Assembly (NCBI GenBank): GCA_017432075.1
Contig: JAFRJV010000107.1
Span: forward strand, 1 to 33,278
Length of the DNA stretch: 33,278 nucleotides
Direction: 5' to 3'
Source: Mogibacterium sp.
GTDB lineage: Bacteria; Bacillota; Clostridia; Peptostreptococcales; Anaerovoracaceae
Shown: piece by piece, positions 25,414-33,278 of the stretch
Layout: every line of letters starts with the position of its first letter
Numbering within the stretch: position 1 is the first letter of the stretch
The notes under the pieces: model-generated
Database searches by the model: none
Seen by the model: only the letters and a program-made list of their open reading frames with translations
Told to the model about the DNA's origin: nothing
Translations under genes and position numbers: made by a program

Positions 25414-26007
25414 CTACTGATTGCTTCTTTCCTTTTTCTTTTCCCAGATCTCCGTATTGTCTGCATCTGAGTCTTCGTCGTCATCTGCATGCGCTTCCTG
25501 CAGCTCGTGAAGGATCTCCGAATACTCTTCGACAGTCATCATGTCCTTTGCGATGTCAGAGTAAAGTATTCCGTCGAGATGGTCGTATTCATGACAGAAT
25601 ACAGTCGCTTCGAATCCCTCGAATTCATACTCATGCTCCACACCCTGAAGATCCGTTCCTTTGATCCTGATTTTGTAAGGTCTGTCAACGAGTCCCATGT
25701 ATCCCGGTACCGACAGGCAGCCTTCGCTGGACTCCTGAGTTCCCTCCTTATAAGTGATCTCAGGGTTGATCATCACGTAGATCCTGTCTCTGGTCTCCTC
25801 GTCTTCTGCGTCCACGTGAGGCATCGCTATGAAGAATCTCTTCATGATACCTACCTGAGGAGCTGCAATTCCTACTCCGTCAGCTGCCATCATGGTCTCA
25901 ACCATGTCTGCGCACGCTTCCGCTATACGCGGGGTGATCTCTTTTACCGGTTTGCATTTTTTGGCGAGTATCTCATCGCCTCTGATAGTAATGTTTCTGA
26001 GTGCCAT
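25414..26007 (-). CDS. def: Peptide deformylase
   Basis: The 197-aa metalloenzyme removes the formyl group from new proteins. The three motifs are GVGIAAPQVG, EGCLSVPG and FCHEYDHLDGILY, with metal ligands Cys of motif 2 and both His of motif 3. It is longer than many Clostridial forms because of an acidic tail rich in Asp (residues about 175-190). AGGAAAG precedes the ATG. It lies between priA and fmt. Confidence 0.97.
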   Translation of the reverse strand: MALRNITIRGDEILAKKCKPVKEITPRIAEACADMVETMMAADGVGIAAPQVGIMKRFFIAMPHVDAEDEETRDRIYVMINPEITYKEGTQESSEGCLSVPGYMGLVDRPYKIRIKGTDLQGVEHEYEFEGFEATVFCHEYDHLDGILYSDIAKDMMTVEEYSEILHELQEAHADDDEDSDADNTEIWEKKKERSNQ

Positions 26008-26026
26008 AGTTCTTCTTTCCTGTGAT

Positions 26027-28021
26027 TTATATTGACCCGTAAGGGTTTATGTCTATTTCTATGAATGCAGGAGCCCTGTTTTCGGTCATGCGGTCGCGGA
26101 ACGCCATGTATTCATTAACATACCCGGCACGCGTTCCCTGAGGAGCCTTTATCAGGAACACAGCTCTTGCCTTCCCGTCGCTCCGTCTTTCATCGAGCCG
26201 CGGCATCATCACCATCGCTCCTTCAGGCGCCGATCTAAGACCGGTGAGTCTGTTCCTGAACGCATTCGCATAGGCCATAGCCGTTTCTTCGTCTTCTGCT
26301 ACGAGTCCGACGGAAATTATATCAGAGTACGGCGGATAATTCATAACACTTCTGTGCAGAAGCTCCGATTCGTAAAAACTCTCGTAATCACCCGCTGCCG
26401 CTTCGCGTATCACATCGCTGTCAGGCTCATATGTCTGTATGAGCACGCTGCTCTCGCCGCCTGCTCTCCCGGCTCTTCCCGCTACCTGCGTTATCAGCTG
26501 ATAAGTACGCTCTGAAGATCTGTAATCAGGGATATTCAGGCTGACATCGGCGTTTATTATACCTACAAGCCCCACGTTCCTGAAGTCCAGGCCCTTTGCG
26601 AGGAGCTGTGTACCTACAAGAATATCGGTGCGGCCTTTCTGGAAGTCGTTTATTACCTTGACCGGGTCATCTGCTGCAGATGCAGTATCTATATCGAACC
26701 TGTCCACGCCGGCTTCAGGCCAGATGCGTCTTACTTCTTCCTCGACCTTTTCTGTTCCGGTTCCTGCATACCTTATAAACTTGCTTCCACAGTCAGGACA
26801 TTTTGACGGTACCGGGAACTTGCGCCCGCAATAGTGGCATACCGCTGCGTTTACCGACTTATGGTATGTAAGCGATATCCCGCAGTCCGGGCAGGTCATT
26901 ATGAACCCGCAGTCCGGGCATAGTATGCGTGTCGAAAAGCCTCTGCGGTTAAGGAACAGTATCACCTGTTCCTTGCGTGCAAGAGTCCTGTCTATCCTCC
27001 GTGCAAGTTCCCTTGAGATCACGCTTGTATTGCCTGCGGCGGCTTCCTTTCGCATATCTACGATCTCAAGCTTAGGCATCTCGCTTTCGCCGATACGCTC
27101 TTTCATCTCTATGAGCTCATAAATGCCTGATTTTGCCCTGAAATACGACGTTACACCAGGTGTAGCGCTTCCGAGCACCAGTACGGCATTCGACAAGGAA
27201 GCTCTTTTGAACGCGACATCCACAGTCTCGTATTTCGGATTGTGGTCGGATTTGTAAGTGCTCTCGTGCTCTTCGTCGATAACGATAACACCTATATTGT
27301 TAATAGGAGCAAATACTGATGTCCTTGCCCCTATTACGATCTTAGCTTCGCCTCTTCTTATCCTCAGCCACTCCGAAAGTCTCTCGGATTTCTTAAGTCT
27401 GCTGTGCAGTGTGGCTATATTGTTGCTGCCGAAGCGCTCTCTGAAGCGCTGTGCAACCTGGGAAGCCAGTGCGATCTCCGGCAGAAGTATTATCGCCGTC
27501 CTGCCTGTTTCAAGCGCTCTGGCTGCTGCACGGATGTATACTTCAGTCTTGCCGCTGTTGGTCACACCTTTTATCAGATATGCCTTTGCTTCGCGCTTAT
27601 CTACCGAGGAACATATCCTTGCGGCTGCAGCTTCCTGTTCAGATGTCAGCTCATAGCCGGGATCGGATGCCTCAATACCCGCACCTGATTTAAGTGCTTT
27701 CTCACGCTTGCCTTCTACAGCAAACATCTTAAGGCCGTCTATGTATTTGACCCCATAGCGCCTGCGCATCCACATGGCAGTCTGAACCATCTCTCTGTTG
27801 AGAGAACGTTCAGGCTCATACGTATCTATTTCCTTTACCTTTGAATCATCGAGAGCACAGTTTACGCCTGTATCAACACAGTACGCATCGACGCTTTTGC
27901 TCCTTCTTGCGAAAGGTACTGTCAGCTTTGCTCCCACTTTCACCTCATCAGGTGCCTTATAGGTGTAGAAGCTGTCAGTATTCACGCTTTTGTTGTCTAT
28001 GACTACGTCGATGTACTGCAT
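26027..28021 (-). CDS. priA: Primosomal protein N', replication restart helicase PriA
   Basis: The 664-aa helicase restarts stalled forks. An N-terminal DNA-binding domain of about 100 residues, shorter than usual, gives a total length below the 730-800 of most homologues. Walker A is LIKGVTNSGKTEVYI, the DEAH-like box is VIVIDEEHESTYK, and there is an ATTP-like block LGSATPGVTSY. Two zinc sites lie in ILCPDCGFIMTCPDCGISL and CHYCGRKFPVPSKCPDCGSKF. Late helicase motifs GTQLLAKGLDF and QVAGRAGR are intact. The gene leads the def-fmt operon, 18 bases after asnA. Confidence 0.96.
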   Translation of the reverse strand: MQYIDVVIDNKSVNTDSFYTYKAPDEVKVGAKLTVPFARRSKSVDAYCVDTGVNCALDDSKVKEIDTYEPERSLNREMVQTAMWMRRRYGVKYIDGLKMFAVEGKREKALKSGAGIEASDPGYELTSEQEAAAARICSSVDKREAKAYLIKGVTNSGKTEVYIRAAARALETGRTAIILLPEIALASQVAQRFRERFGSNNIATLHSRLKKSERLSEWLRIRRGEAKIVIGARTSVFAPINNIGVIVIDEEHESTYKSDHNPKYETVDVAFKRASLSNAVLVLGSATPGVTSYFRAKSGIYELIEMKERIGESEMPKLEIVDMRKEAAAGNTSVISRELARRIDRTLARKEQVILFLNRRGFSTRILCPDCGFIMTCPDCGISLTYHKSVNAAVCHYCGRKFPVPSKCPDCGSKFIRYAGTGTEKVEEEVRRIWPEAGVDRFDIDTASAADDPVKVINDFQKGRTDILVGTQLLAKGLDFRNVGLVGIINADVSLNIPDYRSSERTYQLITQVAGRAGRAGGESSVLIQTYEPDSDVIREAAAGDYESFYESELLHRSVMNYPPYSDIISVGLVAEDEETAMAYANAFRNRLTGLRSAPEGAMVMMPRLDERRSDGKARAVFLIKAPQGTRAGYVNEYMAFRDRMTENRAPAFIEIDINPYGSI

Positions 28022-28039
28022 TTATGGTCTCACAAGTGT

Positions 28040-29050
28040 TTACAGAAGGAATATGTTATTTGCAGCGCATTCCTCATACATGTCTTCCGGCCATACCGAG
28101 ACCTGAACCTCTCCGATGTGGGCTTTTTTAAGGAAGAACATGCATAGTCTGCTCTGTCCGATACCGCCTCCGATGGTGAGCGGAAGCCTGTTGTTGATGA
28201 TGTCCTGATGGAATTTCAGTTCTTTTCTGTCTTCTTTGCCGTCGATCTCGAGCTGGCGTACCATGGATTCGGCATCGACACGAATGCCCATTGAGCTGAT
28301 CTCGAAAGCGTCTTCAAGGACCGGGTTCCAGAGTATGATGTCTCCGTTGAGTTCCCAGTCATCATAGTCAGGAGCTCTGCCGTCATGCGGCTTGCCCGAA
28401 TGGAGCTTGCATCCTATGCGCTTTACGAAGATAGCGCCGAACTCTTCAGCTGCGAAACGCTCTCTCTCCTTGGAAGTATTGTCCGGATACCAGTTCTCGA
28501 GCTCCTGGGAGTCGATGAACTTTATTTTGTCAGGAAGATCAATCCCGATCTCAGGATAATGATCGTTCACGTAATCAGCGAGATCTTTCAGGCACCAGTA
28601 GATCACTTTGACTGTATGCTCAAGGAATTCATCGTTTCTTTCATCGACCGTGATGACCTTCTCCCAGTCCCACTGGTCGACATATATCGAGTGGATATTG
28701 TCGAGTTCCTCGTCACGCCTGATAGCGTTCATGTCGGTGTAAAGACCGCGCCCCGGCTCTACTCCGTATCTTCCGAGCGCCATTCTTTTCCATTTTGCAA
28801 GCGACTGCACGACTTCAACGTTCTGCTCATCCATATCCTTTATGGTGAACTCTACTCTTCTCTCATAACCGTTAAGGTTATCGTTGAGTCCTGTCTGAGG
28901 GATAACAAACAGAGGTGCCGTAACTCTTCCGAGATTGAGGCCGTGTGCAAGCTCTCTCTGGAAGTGATCCTTGATCCTTTTGATGGCTCTCTGTGTTTCC
29001 GTCGGATCGAGCAGCGGCTTGTAGTCTTTTGGAATGAATAGTTTGCTCAT
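28040..29050 (-). CDS. asnA: Aspartate-ammonia ligase (asparagine synthetase A)
   Basis: The 336-aa class-II synthetase-like enzyme makes asparagine from aspartate, ammonia and ATP. Family blocks: FIPKDYKPLLDPTETQRAI, KRIKDHFQRELAHGLNL, RVTAPLFVIPQTGLNDNL, the core SIYVDQWDWEKVI and LTIGGGIGQSRLCMFFL near the end. The start at ATG 29050 has AAAAGGAGAAAGAAA upstream; a 21-codon longer reading lacks a site. It is coded 34 bases after queH and before priA. Confidence 0.97.
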   Translation of the reverse strand: MSKLFIPKDYKPLLDPTETQRAIKRIKDHFQRELAHGLNLGRVTAPLFVIPQTGLNDNLNGYERRVEFTIKDMDEQNVEVVQSLAKWKRMALGRYGVEPGRGLYTDMNAIRRDEELDNIHSIYVDQWDWEKVITVDERNDEFLEHTVKVIYWCLKDLADYVNDHYPEIGIDLPDKIKFIDSQELENWYPDNTSKERERFAAEEFGAIFVKRIGCKLHSGKPHDGRAPDYDDWELNGDIILWNPVLEDAFEISSMGIRVDAESMVRQLEIDGKEDRKELKFHQDIINNRLPLTIGGGIGQSRLCMFFLKKAHIGEVQVSVWPEDMYEECAANNIFLL

Positions 29051-29084
29051 TTTCTTTCTCCTTTTATATCTTAGTCCCCATAAG

Positions 29085-29657
29085 TTATTTTGAAGCGTAT
29101 CTTGCGAAATCACATCCGCAGAAGTTCTGTCTGTAAAGTCCGTATTTCTTTGAAAGCTCCACGCTCCGGCCGAATCCGTTCTTCTTTTTGAAGTCGATAT
29201 CGAGGAATTTTACTCCCGTCTCTTCTTCGAGTGCAAGTCCGAGCGCCTTTATTTTTTCATAGTTCTTATGCGGGCTCACCGACATTGTTGTAGTGAAGTA
29301 TTCCATGCCGAGTTCCTTTGCCATTCTGGCCGTCTCAGCAAGCCTCAGTGCGAAACAGAGGTCGCAGCGCTTTCCGCCCTCGGGCTCATCTGCAAGCGGT
29401 GAAGCCTTTATTATGAATCTGTCCGGCTCATATGCGCCCTCTATATACCCTACTGTGTACATGTCCTTGTGCTCTTCATTGAAAGCATCGAGAAAATGAA
29501 GCAGGGTGTCGCGCCTCAGGTAGTACTCTTCTCTGTCGGTTATGTTTGGATTATAATAGTACAGGGTCAGAGCATAGTCAGCAGCTGTCCTCTCCACACA
29601 AGAGGTGGAGCACGGTCCGCAGCAGGCATGCAGCAGGACTGAAGGCTTCTTAGGCAT
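29085..29657 (-). CDS. queH: Epoxyqueuosine reductase QueH
   Basis: The 190-aa iron-sulfur enzyme reduces epoxyqueuosine to queuosine in tRNA and replaces QueG in many anaerobes. Cysteine motifs are visible: LLHACCGPCSTSCVE at the start, EGGKRCDLCFALRL in the middle and RQNFCGCDFARY at the end. Other family parts are YYYNPNITDREEYYLRRD and TTTMSVSPHKNYEKIK. I prefer ATG 29657, with GGAG eight bases upstream; a reading extended to 29852 would run past the start of the divergent radical-SAM gene. Together with queA and tgt it completes base insertion and maturation. Confidence 0.93.
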   Translation of the reverse strand: MPKKPSVLLHACCGPCSTSCVERTAADYALTLYYYNPNITDREEYYLRRDTLLHFLDAFNEEHKDMYTVGYIEGAYEPDRFIIKASPLADEPEGGKRCDLCFALRLAETARMAKELGMEYFTTTMSVSPHKNYEKIKALGLALEEETGVKFLDIDFKKKNGFGRSVELSKKYGLYRQNFCGCDFARYASK

Positions 29658-29824
29658 GAGTGCCACTCCGGAGAGTTCTCCGGATATGAGATTCAGTTCT
29701 TCGCAGTTTATCTGCTGTATGCAGCCTGAAGTTTTTTTCAACGCTCTTCCCTTTCCATTATCTGCGTTTACGGATGTACGCAACAATTCATAATATTGTA
29801 TCACAAAAGGAGATTTCTTGATAC

Positions 29825-30745
29825 ATGCAAGGCGGTGAAAGATACAATTCAATAGGCGATCATCTGAAGTCGGAGTTCGGACGTAAAACAGTAAAGCTGA
29901 GCATCGACGCCGGTTTCACATGTCCTAACCGCGACGGCACCGCGGGCTACGGCGGCTGTGCTTTCTGCTCTGAAGGAGGATCAGGAGAACTTGCATCGCG
30001 TGCATCATCATCTGACACGGATTATTCGGCTTCCATCAGCGAGCAGATAGACAGGCTTTCAGAGAAATGGCCGGATGCCTGCTATCTCGCCTACTTCCAG
30101 TCGTTCACCAATACGTACGCACCGGTCGAAGTTCTGCGCTCACGATACTATGCAGCTCTTGACGATCCGCGCATCAGCGGCATTGCCATAGCCACAAGGC
30201 CCGACTGTCTGGGCGATGATGTGCTTGACCTCCTTGAAGAAATAAACAGAGATCATTATATGTGGGTCGAGCTGGGTCTTCAGAGCACTTACGATGAGAC
30301 TCTCAGTGCCATGAACACCTGCTACACATATGAGGATTATGAGAAAGCAGCCAAAGCACTGATCTCAAGAGGGGTACGTGTGGTTACTCACCTTATTCTG
30401 GGGCTGCCCGGGGAAACTCAGGAGATGATGCTGGAGTCTGTCAGAAAGGTGTGCAGCCTGCCTGTATTCGGAATGAAGCTGCATCTCATGAACATAGTAA
30501 AGACATCGCCTCTTTACAGAGCGATGCCTGATTACGTGCCTTTCGATTCGATCGAAGAATATGTGGACCTTGTGGTCCGCTGCCTTGAGATCATACCTCC
30601 CGGGGTTACGATACACAGACTTACAGGCGATGTACCGCGTAAGATCCTTGTTTCACCTGAATGGAGCTACAGAAAGCGTACTATACTGAACATGATAAAC
30701 AGTGAACTTAAAACCCGCGATACATGCCAGGGCGCTGCATTATAA
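29825..30745 (+). CDS. TIGR01212-type radical SAM protein (YhcC/YtqA family)
   Basis: The 306-aa protein has the Elp3-like radical SAM core. Its cluster motif is FTCPNRDGTAGYGGCAFCS, with Cys spacing of this family, where the first Cys is ten residues from the second. Other blocks are EGGSGELASR, LAYFQSFTNTYAPVEVL, GIAIATRPDCLGDDVLDLL and LGLPGETQEMMLESV, then VKTSPLYRAM. The substrate is unknown; some relatives bind tRNA or acyl-CoA. It is divergent from queH, with AAGGAG 12 bases before the ATG. Confidence 0.92.
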   Translation: MQGGERYNSIGDHLKSEFGRKTVKLSIDAGFTCPNRDGTAGYGGCAFCSEGGSGELASRASSSDTDYSASISEQIDRLSEKWPDACYLAYFQSFTNTYAPVEVLRSRYYAALDDPRISGIAIATRPDCLGDDVLDLLEEINRDHYMWVELGLQSTYDETLSAMNTCYTYEDYEKAAKALISRGVRVVTHLILGLPGETQEMMLESVRKVCSLPVFGMKLHLMNIVKTSPLYRAMPDYVPFDSIEEYVDLVVRCLEIIPPGVTIHRLTGDVPRKILVSPEWSYRKRTILNMINSELKTRDTCQGAAL

Positions 30746-30746
30746 A

Positions 30747-30771
30747 AAGGTCTCCTTCGGAGACCTTCTTT
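30747..30771 (+). terminator. Strong terminator between the radical-SAM gene and the glucosaminidase
   Basis: AAGGTCTCC-TTC-GGAGACCTT gives a 9-bp stem (arms 30747-30755 and 30759-30767), followed by CTTTAAT on the plus strand and by TTTTATAA on the minus strand. It serves both convergent genes. Confidence 0.85.
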
Positions 30772-30773
30772 AA

Positions 30774-32249
30774 TTACGGTAACTTTGTTGAAGACGGCAT
30801 GCCTTCGTATATCGGTATCTCAAACACCAGCGGCTGGTTCAGTATCCCGTATTTTGAGTAGGAAGACCTGGTCGAACCTGCCTCACTGTACGGAGCCATG
30901 ATGTTGGTCATGTACTGATGCGTTCCAGCTTTCTTCTCCCCGTTCCTTACATTGAATCTCTGATAGTAAGTAGTGTACTGACCCTGATTGATGTAGTTCT
31001 TTGCGAGTTCCTTGGCACCTCCTTCAACAGCCTTAGCCGGAGTCGTCCAGCCTTTTCCATATGCATAAACAAGCCCGTTGTACAGAGGATTTGTTCCCCC
31101 GAAAGCTCCTATATTAAACGGATTATAGACCTTTGTGCCAAGTATCTTTGTCCCGTTGATCGCATCGCTTCCGCCTCCTGTCTCCTGTCTGGCTCTCGAG
31201 GCAAGGAATACAGGACTGACGTTATTGGCTTTTCCCGCCTTGACGAATATTCCTGCGGTAAACCCATATCCAGGGAGCTTTGTCGGAGCCAGGATAGCGC
31301 CTACAACTGATGTAGTGTGGTACTTAGCCTTATACGTAAGGTCCTCAAACATATATATCCTGTCTTCATTAATGAAGTTGCGCGGATCCATGTAATATGC
31401 AACGACCTTGCTGCTTGCCTTATACCAGCCTTTCTCGTACTGTTTTGTTCCGTCTCTGTAAGATGACGGGAAGGATCCCGATACAAGAGATGTCCCTCCG
31501 CTCGTCTGTTTTGATAAAGCGGTGTTCCAGTTCATGTTAGTCTTGTATCCTACGAAGCCCCAGTTCGGATGAGCCTTGTGGAGCGTACGGAACTTATTTT
31601 TGTAAGACTCAGGAAAACCTTCGTTTGTAAGATACTGTTCGAACTCTTCTTCAGTCATATTTGCAAAGTCCGGAAATGAGTCCCAGTAAACAGTTGTGTT
31701 ATCGATCAGCTTCACCTTTCTGGAACAAACATAATAATACTTTGATCCTGCTTTGACCTTATACCACGTTTTGCTGGATCCCTTTGTCGATCTGACAGGA
31801 TTCGCTTTGAGGACCACAGTCACTTTTTTGCCTTTTTTGAATGATCCCTTCTGTTTCATTCTTGTTCCGGCACCTTTGCGGTACGCGATCCGGGCTTTTG
31901 TCTTTCCCTTCACCGACCCATATGTAATGTGATCAACAAGATCTGCTCTCACATATCCTTTTGATCCGTTTGCAGTCACGAGATACCATTTGTTTTTCCT
32001 GGCAGTACTCGTCTTTGACTTGAACACTTCCTTATGTATCGTGATCCTGGTGTTATCTGACAATACTGCTATGCTCGCAGAATTTACGGAAGCAGATCTT
32101 CTTAATACTGCGCCGTCATATGAGTTTATCTGTCCTGAGGCCGCTGGTACCGAAGCAGCAAAAGCTCCGGAAGAGAAAAGGATCATAATGACCGCAAAGC
32201 AGACTGTTATTATGCATATATTCAGTTTTGTGTTTTTGAGTCTAATCAT
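30774..32249 (-). CDS. Secreted N-acetylglucosaminidase-like wall hydrolase with SH3 domains
   Basis: The 491-aa protein has a signal peptide (basic start, then IITVCFAVIMILFSSGAFA). Two SH3-like repeats follow at about 40-115 and 115-185, which usually bind the wall. After a linker rich in FPSSYRDGTKQYEKGWY comes a glucosaminidase domain (about 300-480). Its likely catalytic Glu is in LASRARQETGGG, and YNPFNIGAFGGTNPLY and KNYINQGQYTTYYQRFN are typical blocks. It should cut N-acetylglucosaminyl bonds in peptidoglycan for daughter-cell separation or remodelling. No Shine-Dalgarno precedes the ATG. No sorting signal is seen at the C-terminus. Convergent to the radical-SAM gene. Confidence 0.9.
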   Translation of the reverse strand: MIRLKNTKLNICIITVCFAVIMILFSSGAFAASVPAASGQINSYDGAVLRRSASVNSASIAVLSDNTRITIHKEVFKSKTSTARKNKWYLVTANGSKGYVRADLVDHITYGSVKGKTKARIAYRKGAGTRMKQKGSFKKGKKVTVVLKANPVRSTKGSSKTWYKVKAGSKYYYVCSRKVKLIDNTTVYWDSFPDFANMTEEEFEQYLTNEGFPESYKNKFRTLHKAHPNWGFVGYKTNMNWNTALSKQTSGGTSLVSGSFPSSYRDGTKQYEKGWYKASSKVVAYYMDPRNFINEDRIYMFEDLTYKAKYHTTSVVGAILAPTKLPGYGFTAGIFVKAGKANNVSPVFLASRARQETGGGSDAINGTKILGTKVYNPFNIGAFGGTNPLYNGLVYAYGKGWTTPAKAVEGGAKELAKNYINQGQYTTYYQRFNVRNGEKKAGTHQYMTNIMAPYSEAGSTRSSYSKYGILNQPLVFEIPIYEGMPSSTKLP

Positions 32250-32284
32250 ATAATTATTAAATAATTTATTATTTGTAAATTAAA

Positions 32285-32351
32285 AATAGGGCAAGTGACA
32301 CTTTGCCATTCTTACCCGTGATTTTATAACTATTACCGGCCATAAAGGCCG
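32285..32351 (-). promoter_or_regulatory. AT-rich leader and promoter region of the glucosaminidase gene
   Basis: On the minus strand two hairpins can be drawn: CGGCC-TTTAT-GGCCG (32337-32351) and GGCAAAGT-GTC-ACTTGCC (with one bulged A), followed by CTATTTTTAATT. Between them TATAAAAT (32318-32326) could be a -10. The second hairpin with its T-rich tail looks like a terminator or attenuator ahead of the gene. Only a partial promoter is recognised. Confidence 0.35.
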
Positions 32352-32370
32352 ATTATTATCAAATATTCAT

Positions 32371-32395
32371 AAAGAAAAAAGCCCCGTCAGGGCTG
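32371..32395 (-). terminator. Terminator of the small XRE gene, overlapping its stop
   Basis: On the minus strand AGCCC-TGACG-GGGCT is followed by TTTTTTCTTT. The TGA stop of the 69-aa XRE gene is in the loop, so the hairpin lies right at the coding end and separates it from the glucosaminidase gene. Confidence 0.8.
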
Positions 32396-32596
32396 TTTGA
32401 AACGGTTTTCATGTATGAAAATCTCTTCTATAGGCATTTCCAGAAGATAAGCTATATCCATTGCAAGTTCAAGGGATGGAGTGCATCTGCCGTTCTCAAT
32501 GGAACTTATTGACTGTCTCGATACACCGAGCTGTTCGACCAGATAACTCTGCCCTATCTTTTTTTCTTTTCTGATCTTTGCGAGATTGTTTTTCAT
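32387..32596 (-). CDS. Small XRE-family transcriptional regulator
   Basis: The 69-aa single-domain helix-turn-helix protein reads NLAKIRKEKKIGQSYLVEQL, with recognition helix VSRQSISSIENGRCTPSLEL, and ends with EMPIEEIFIHENRF, the pattern of Cro/CI regulators such as YozG relatives. ATG 32596 has GGAG just upstream; an upstream start at 32623 lacks a site. It has its own promoter, lies between the tRNA array and the glucosaminidase, and its target is unknown. Confidence 0.9.
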   Translation of the reverse strand: MKNNLAKIRKEKKIGQSYLVEQLGVSRQSISSIENGRCTPSLELAMDIAYLLEMPIEEIFIHENRFKQP

Positions 32597-32636
32597 AAGT
32601 CTCCGTATCGAACATTTGTGCACCTTTTATATTGCT

Positions 32637-32664
32637 ATTGTACCATTTAATTATTATATGTCAA
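32637..32664 (-). promoter_or_regulatory. Sigma-A promoter of the small XRE gene
   Basis: On the minus strand a consensus -35 TTGACA (32659-32664) and TACAAT (32637-32642) are 16 bases apart, about 40 bases before the ATG. Confidence 0.8.
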
Positions 32665-32710
32665 GTATTCTTTACGTTAACGGACTATATATCAAAAAGC
32701 TCAAGAAAAG

Positions 32711-32736
32711 AAAAAATCTGCCGCTTATGCGACAGA
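32711..32736 (-). terminator. Terminator of the tRNA operon
   Basis: On the minus strand TCTGTCGC-ATAA-GCGGCAGA (8 bp with one GU pair) is followed by TTTTTT, starting six bases after the tRNA-Phe CCA end. Confidence 0.9.
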
Positions 32737-32741
32737 CTTCG

Positions 32742-32817
32742 TGGTGCTCAGGCCCGGAATCGAACCAGGGACACGGGGATTTTCAGTCCCCTGCTCTACC
32801 TACTGAGCTACCTGAGC
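32742..32817 (-). tRNA. tRNA-Phe(GAA)
   Basis: A 76-base tRNA with acceptor GCTCAGG/CCTGAGC, anticodon loop CTGAAAA (GAA), T-loop TTCGATT and a genomically encoded ACCA end. It is the last gene of the array, just before the terminator. Confidence 0.97.
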
Positions 32818-32821
32818 GTAC

Positions 32822-32897
32822 TGGTGGGCCATCTTGGGGTCGAACCAAGGACCGACCGGTTATGAGCCGGTTGCTCTAACCTCTGAGCTAATGGCCC
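32822..32897 (-). tRNA. tRNA with CAT anticodon (Met elongator or Ile2)
   Basis: A 76-base tRNA with acceptor GGGCCAT/ATGGCCC, anticodon loop CTCATAA (CAT), D-arm AGCTCAGAGGTTAGAGC, and encoded CCA. It is not the initiator type, as there is no run of three G-C pairs in the anticodon stem. The sequence cannot decide between elongator Met and lysidine-modified Ile2. Confidence 0.9.
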
Positions 32898-32919
32898 ATC
32901 TGCTTATATTTAAAAAAGT

Positions 32920-32996
32920 TGGTCGGGGTGGCAGGATTTGAACCCGCGGCCCACTGGTCCCAAACCAGTTGCGCTACCAAACTGCGCTACACCCCG
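32920..32996 (-). tRNA. tRNA-Pro(TGG), copy 1
   Basis: A 77-base tRNA with acceptor CGGGGTG/CACCCCG, anticodon loop TTTGGGA (TGG), T-loop TTCAAAT and encoded ACCA. Identical to the next copy. Confidence 0.97.
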
Positions 32997-33016
32997 GCAT
33001 ACTTTTTATTAACTTG

Positions 33017-33093
33017 TGGTCGGGGTGGCAGGATTTGAACCCGCGGCCCACTGGTCCCAAACCAGTTGCGCTACCAAACTGCGCTACACCCCG
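33017..33093 (-). tRNA. tRNA-Pro(TGG), copy 2
   Basis: The same 77-base sequence as copy 1, separated from it by 20 bases. The spacers on each side differ apart from a short stretch, so the repeat unit is the tRNA itself. Confidence 0.97.
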
Positions 33094-33100
33094 ATGTAAT

Positions 33101-33176
33101 TGGCAGGGGCAGTAGGACTTGAACCCACGGCACGCGGTTTTGGAGACCGCTGCTCTACCAACTGAGCTATACCCCT
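33101..33176 (-). tRNA. tRNA-Trp(CCA)
   Basis: A 76-base tRNA with acceptor AGGGGTA/TGCCCCT, anticodon loop CTCCAAA (CCA), T-loop TTCAAGT, discriminator G and encoded CCA. Only seven bases separate it from tRNA-Pro copy 2. Confidence 0.97.
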
Positions 33177-33181
33177 ACGGT

Positions 33182-33275
<94 letters not shown>

Positions 33276-33278
33276 AAA

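Noticed and set aside
29658-29824. preQ1 riboswitch before queH
   Set aside because: No compact hairpin with the A-rich tail and ribosome-site overlap typical of preQ1 aptamers could be drawn.
29658-29852. N-terminal extension of QueH
   Set aside because: It would run into the divergent radical-SAM gene, and family members begin shortly before the first Cys motif. Start at 29657 preferred.

Overview
The window looks like chromosomal DNA from an anaerobic Gram-positive member of the Clostridia (Eubacteriales). I infer this from the linked order priA-def-fmt-(membrane Zn peptidase)-rsmB-PP2C phosphatase-PASTA kinase-rsgA-rpe, an ArgR-RecN pair, QueH instead of QueG, strong AGGAGG-type ribosome sites and a secreted SH3/glucosaminidase wall enzyme. 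The sequence alone does not fix the genus.

Positions 1-6300 are an accessory, defence-type region that looks more AT-rich than the rest. A minus-strand operon starts at a promoter near 4622-4650. It encodes what I read as an ABC-three-component (ABC-3C) conflict system: a protein with an HNH-like zinc fold and a C-terminal ABC-3C-type region, a small middle component, and a DUF2326 SMC-like ATPase. These are followed by an XRE regulator, a BrxA-like (DUF1819) protein, and an unknown short protein that may be cut by an in-frame stop. A perfect Shine-Dalgarno sequence at the left edge shows that the operon continues outside the window, possibly into further BREX genes. Divergent to it lie a structured leader and a 192-aa protein of the kind found in clostridial mobile elements, then a SymE-like toxin gene coupled to a small ORF on the minus strand.

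Positions 6326-12390 (minus) form one housekeeping operon: ruvC-ruvA-ruvB-queA-tgt-small ORF-rlmD-like. Its promoter sits so close to ruvC that the message is probably leaderless. It joins Holliday-junction resolution to queuosine and rRNA modification. From 12623 the plus strand carries argR-recN. Minus-strand comEC (15811-18303) and holA (14730-15755) come next.

Positions 18436-29657 (minus) carry queH, asnA, priA, def, fmt, a zinc peptidase, rsmB, the PP2C/PASTA-kinase signalling pair, rsgA and rpe. They cover replication restart, start-codon formylation and its removal, rRNA methylation, Ser/Thr phosphosignalling and ribosome assembly. A radical-SAM gene (plus) is divergent from queH. A secreted glucosaminidase and a small XRE regulator (both minus) follow. 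The window ends in six minus-strand tRNA genes: Ser, Trp, Pro, Pro, a CAT-anticodon tRNA and Phe. The two Pro copies are identical.
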